Assembly: GCF_014700075.1 (NCBI RefSeq)
Contig: NZ_JACXBU010000005.1
Coordinates: forward strand, 310,001-374,000
DNA: 64,000 bases
Source: Pseudomonas sp. JM0905a
Lineage (GTDB): Bacteria; Pseudomonadota; Gammaproteobacteria; Pseudomonadales; Pseudomonadaceae
Direction of reading: 5' to 3'
Made by a program: the position numbers and the translations under genes. This document shows, piece by piece, positions 61,369 through 64,000 of this stretch (within the stretch, counting starts at the first letter, position 1; each line of letters opens with the position of its first letter). The notes under the pieces are model-generated. The model was not told the DNA's origin. It did no database searches and saw only the letters and a list, made by a program, of their open reading frames with translations.

Positions 61369-63615
61369 ATGGTACAGGTGAGAGCGCAACAGCCGGTCAA
61401 CACGGACGGCAGCATCAACCTCGAGGCGTGGCTGGACCATGTCATCAGCCTCGACCCGGTGCTCGATCGCGCAGTACTCAAAGAGGCTTGCGAGTTCGCC
61501 CGCGACGCCGAGCAACAGGCCATCGCTGCGAAGAACAGCTGGGCCGAGGGTAATTCCAGTTTCCAGACGGGTCTCGAAATCGCCGAGATCCTCGCGGACC
61601 TGAAGTTGGATCAGGAATCCCTGGTGGCTGCGGTGATCTACCGTGGCGTGCGCGAGGGCAAGATCCAGCTGCAAGCCGTGCAGCAGCGCTTCGGCGCGGT
61701 CGTTGCCAGGCTGATCGAAGGCGTGCTGCGCATGGCCGCCATCAGCGCCAGCCTCAATCCCCGCCACTCCATGGTTCTCGGCACCCAGGCGCAGGTGGAG
61801 AACCTGCGCAAGATGCTGGTGGCCATGGTCGATGACGTGCGCGTCGCCCTGATCAAGCTGGCCGAGCGTACCTGCGCCATCCGTGAAGTGAAGAACGCCG
61901 ACGAGGAGAAGCGCCACCGCGTTGCTCGCGAGGTGTTCGACATCTACGCGCCGCTCGCCCACCGCCTCGGTATCGGCCATATCAAATGGGAGCTGGAGGA
62001 CTTGTCCTTCCGCTACCTGGAACCGGACCAGTACAAGCAGATCGCCAAGCTGCTCCACGAGCGCCGCCTCGACCGCGAGCAGTACATCGCCGACGTGATG
62101 AAACAGCTGCGCGAGGAACTGGCCGCCACCGGCATCAAGGCAGACATCAGCGGCCGCGCCAAGCACATCTATTCCATCTGGCGGAAGATGCAGCGCAAGG
62201 GCCTGCAGTTCAGCCAGATCTATGACGTGCGTGCGGTACGGGTGCTGGTACCCGAGTTGCGCGATTGCTACACCGCGCTGGGTATCGTGCACACCCTCTG
62301 GCGGCACATTCCCAAGGAATTCGACGACTACATCGCCAACCCCAAGGAGAACGGCTACCGCTCCCTGCACACGGCGGTGATCGGTCCGGACGGCAAGGTG
62401 CTGGAGGTGCAGATCCGCACCCACGCCATGCACGAGGAAGCCGAGCTCGGAGTCTGCGCCCACTGGCGTTACAAGGGCACCGACGTCAAGTCGAGCTCCG
62501 ACCACTACGAAGAAAAGATCGCCTGGCTGCGCCAGGTGCTCGAATGGCACGAGGAACTGGGCGATATTGGCGGCCTGGCCGAGCAGCTACGGGTGGATAT
62601 CGAGCCCGACCGGGTCTACGTCTTCACCCCCGATGGCCACGCCATCGACCTGCCCAAGGGTGCCACGCCGTTGGATTTTGCCTATCGTGTGCACACCGAG
62701 ATCGGCCACAACTGCCGGGGCGCCAAGGTCAACGGCCGCATTGTGCCGCTGAACTACGGGCTGCAGACCGGCGAGCAGGTGGAGATCATCACCGGCAAGC
62801 AGGGCGCGCCCAGCCGCGACTGGCTCAACCCGAACCTGGGCTACATCACCACCTCCCGGGCGCGGGCGAAGATCGTCCACTGGTTCAAGCTGCAGGCCCG
62901 CGACCAGAACGTCGCCGCCGGCAAGGCCATGCTCGAGCGCGAACTGTCGCGCCTGGCGTTGCCGCCGGTGGACTTCGAGAAGCTGGCCGAGAAGTGCAAC
63001 CTGCGCACAGCCGAGGACATGCACGCGGCCCTGGGTGCCGGCGACCTGCGCCTGGCCCACGTGGTCAACTGCGCCCAGGCGCTGGTGGAGCCGGAACGTG
63101 GCCACAGCGAACAACTGGAGCTGATCCCGCGCAAGGCCTCCCATCACAAGCCGGGCAAGCGCGGCGACGTGCAGATCCAGGGCGTGGGCAACCTGCTCAC
63201 GCAGATGGCCGGCTGCTGCCAACCGCTGCCGGGGGACCCCATCGTGGGTTACATCACCCTCGGCCGCGGCGTCAGCATCCACCGCCAGGACTGCCCTTCG
63301 GCGCTGCAATTGGCCGGTCGCGAGCCGGAGCGGATGATCCAGGTCAGCTGGGGTCCGGTACCGGTGCAGACCTATCCGGTGGACATCATCATCCGCGCCT
63401 ACGACCGTTCCGGCCTGCTGCGTGACGTCTCCCAGGTACTGCTCAACGAGCGCATCAACGTGCTGGCGGTTAATACCCGCTCGAACAAGGAAGACAACAC
63501 CGCCGCCATGCTGCTGACCATCGAGATTCCGGGGCTGGATGCGCTGGGCCGGTTGCTGGCGCGTATCTCCCAGTTGCCGAATATCATCGAAGCCCGCCGC
63601 AACCGGGCTGCCTGA
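61369..63615 (+). CDS. relA: GTP pyrophosphokinase RelA
   Basis: Ribosome-associated (p)ppGpp synthetase of the stringent response. 748 aa. The N-terminal pseudo-hydrolase domain lacks the HD motif. The synthetase contains YSIWRKMQRKG, the EFDD signature at 317-320 that marks monofunctional RelA, and NGYRSLHTAV. TGS (DRVYVFTPDGHAIDLPKGAT), a helical region with the conserved CC pair (MAGCCQPLPGD) and ACT (RAYDRSGLLRDVSQ) follow. GGAAGG lies upstream of the ATG. Confidence 0.97.
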   Translation: MVQVRAQQPVNTDGSINLEAWLDHVISLDPVLDRAVLKEACEFARDAEQQAIAAKNSWAEGNSSFQTGLEIAEILADLKLDQESLVAAVIYRGVREGKIQLQAVQQRFGAVVARLIEGVLRMAAISASLNPRHSMVLGTQAQVENLRKMLVAMVDDVRVALIKLAERTCAIREVKNADEEKRHRVAREVFDIYAPLAHRLGIGHIKWELEDLSFRYLEPDQYKQIAKLLHERRLDREQYIADVMKQLREELAATGIKADISGRAKHIYSIWRKMQRKGLQFSQIYDVRAVRVLVPELRDCYTALGIVHTLWRHIPKEFDDYIANPKENGYRSLHTAVIGPDGKVLEVQIRTHAMHEEAELGVCAHWRYKGTDVKSSSDHYEEKIAWLRQVLEWHEELGDIGGLAEQLRVDIEPDRVYVFTPDGHAIDLPKGATPLDFAYRVHTEIGHNCRGAKVNGRIVPLNYGLQTGEQVEIITGKQGAPSRDWLNPNLGYITTSRARAKIVHWFKLQARDQNVAAGKAMLERELSRLALPPVDFEKLAEKCNLRTAEDMHAALGAGDLRLAHVVNCAQALVEPERGHSEQLELIPRKASHHKPGKRGDVQIQGVGNLLTQMAGCCQPLPGDPIVGYITLGRGVSIHRQDCPSALQLAGREPERMIQVSWGPVPVQTYPVDIIIRAYDRSGLLRDVSQVLLNERINVLAVNTRSNKEDNTAAMLLTIEIPGLDALGRLLARISQLPNIIEARRNRAA

Positions 63616-63616
63616 T

Positions 63617-63684
63617 GTAGGTTGGTCCGAGCCTGCGAGGCCCAACGTCCATGTTGGGCCTCGCTCCGCTCTGCACCAACCTGC
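63617..63684. repeat. GTAGGTTGG...CCAACCTGC intergenic repeat, copy B
   Basis: A compact 68-base hairpin: GTAGGTTGGT pairs with ACCAACCTGC, and GGCCCAACG with TGTTGGGCC inside, beginning 2 bases after the relA stop. Related to the element at 37323-37422. It may act as the relA transcript end. Confidence 0.75.
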
Positions 63685-63708
63685 GGATGATCCCTACAGG
63701 ATTCCGTC

Positions 63709-64000
63709 ATGTACCAACTCAATGACCTGCTACACCTGATGGCCCGGTTGCGCGATCCGCAGTACGGCTGCCCCTGGGATCTGAAGCAGGACTACGCCAG
63801 TATCGTTCCGCACACGATCGAGGAAGCCTACGAGGTGGCTGATGCCATCGAGCGTGGCGACTTCGACCATCTGCCCGGTGAGCTCGGCGACCTGCTGTTC
63901 CAGGTGGTGTATTACAGCCAGCTGGCGAAGGAGGAGGGGCGCTTCGAGTTCGCCGGCGTGGTGGATGCCATCACTCGCAAGCTGGTCCGCCGCCATCCCC
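63709..64000 (+). CDS. mazG: Nucleoside triphosphate pyrophosphohydrolase MazG (3' partial)
   Basis: The first 97 residues are in the window. MYQLNDLLHLMARLRDPQYG and GCPWDLKQDYASI match the all-alpha NTP pyrophosphatase N-terminus. The metal-binding acids appear as IEEAYEVADAI and ELGDLLFQVVYYSQ (EExxE...ExxD layout). MazG cleaves (d)NTPs and lowers (p)ppGpp signalling in some bacteria. It follows relA, as in P. aeruginosa and E. coli. The reading frame continues past the window end. Confidence 0.93.
   Translation, partial: MYQLNDLLHLMARLRDPQYGCPWDLKQDYASIVPHTIEEAYEVADAIERGDFDHLPGELGDLLFQVVYYSQLAKEEGRFEFAGVVDAITRKLVRRHP

Overview
The window is a 64 kb stretch of Pseudomonas chromosome. High-GC coding sequence, gene order and near full-length family matches (RpoS, GacS, Eno, Fpr, RhlG, MprF) place it near the P. 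aeruginosa / P. resinovorans / P. alcaligenes part of the genus. Almost all of it is conserved core genome. I see no prophage, transposase, CRISPR array or biosynthetic cluster, and no convincing undescribed multi-gene system. The points of interest are small: a decayed response-regulator gene, several intergenic hairpin repeat families, structured leaders and candidate operators.

Layout. (1) 1-8.9 kb: envelope and replication operon skp(end)-lpxD-fabZ-lpxA-lpxB-rnhB-dnaE-accA. (2) 9-15.8 kb: tilS, pyrG-kdsA-eno, then ftsB-ispD. (3) 15.7-18.8 kb: formaldehyde detoxification, with a LysR regulator divergent from adhC-fghA. (4) 18.8-24.8 kb: ispF-truD-surE-pcm-nlpD-rpoS, then the small RNA rsmZ with its GacA box, and fdxA. 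(5) 24.9-31.5 kb: mutS, pncC/cinA, SOS-controlled recA-recX, a LOG-family protein and a PA3611-like exported protein. (6) 31.7-40.3 kb: a mosaic of short units: tapT, an EamA transporter, erdR-dgkA, finR/fpr, a VOC / ABM monooxygenase pair, trmO, rhlG, a GST and a DCC-family protein. (7) 40.4-51.1 kb: rimO, kup, cytochrome b561, the aminoacyl-phosphatidylglycerol hydrolase and synthase (mprF), and a GAF-GAF-GGDEF*-EAL protein. (8) 51.2-64 kb: two tandem initiator tRNAs, dinB, two small unknown proteins, ldhA, gacS, a response-regulator relic, piuC, cysM, rlmD, relA and the start of mazG.

How the genes connect. The Gac/Rsm cascade is represented at both ends: GacS is encoded at 54.8-57.6 kb, and its main output, RsmZ with an intact upstream GacA box, lies at 24.1-24.4 kb next to rpoS. 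RelA, RpoS and GacS together make the window rich in global stationary-phase control. LpxD/FabZ/LpxA/LpxB with KdsA supply lipid A and Kdo. MprF and its hydrolase adjust membrane charge. RecA, RecX, MutS and DinB form a repair and mutagenesis set.

Relative to the P. aeruginosa PAO1 order as I remember it (PA3640-PA3603, PA3398-3397, PA0915-PA0935), blocks that are far apart there are contiguous here. The junctions near 34.6 kb and 36.5-40.3 kb therefore mark rearrangements. Between gacS and cysM, where PAO1 carries pirR-pirS-pirA, this genome has only a frameshifted pirR-like fragment plus piuC.
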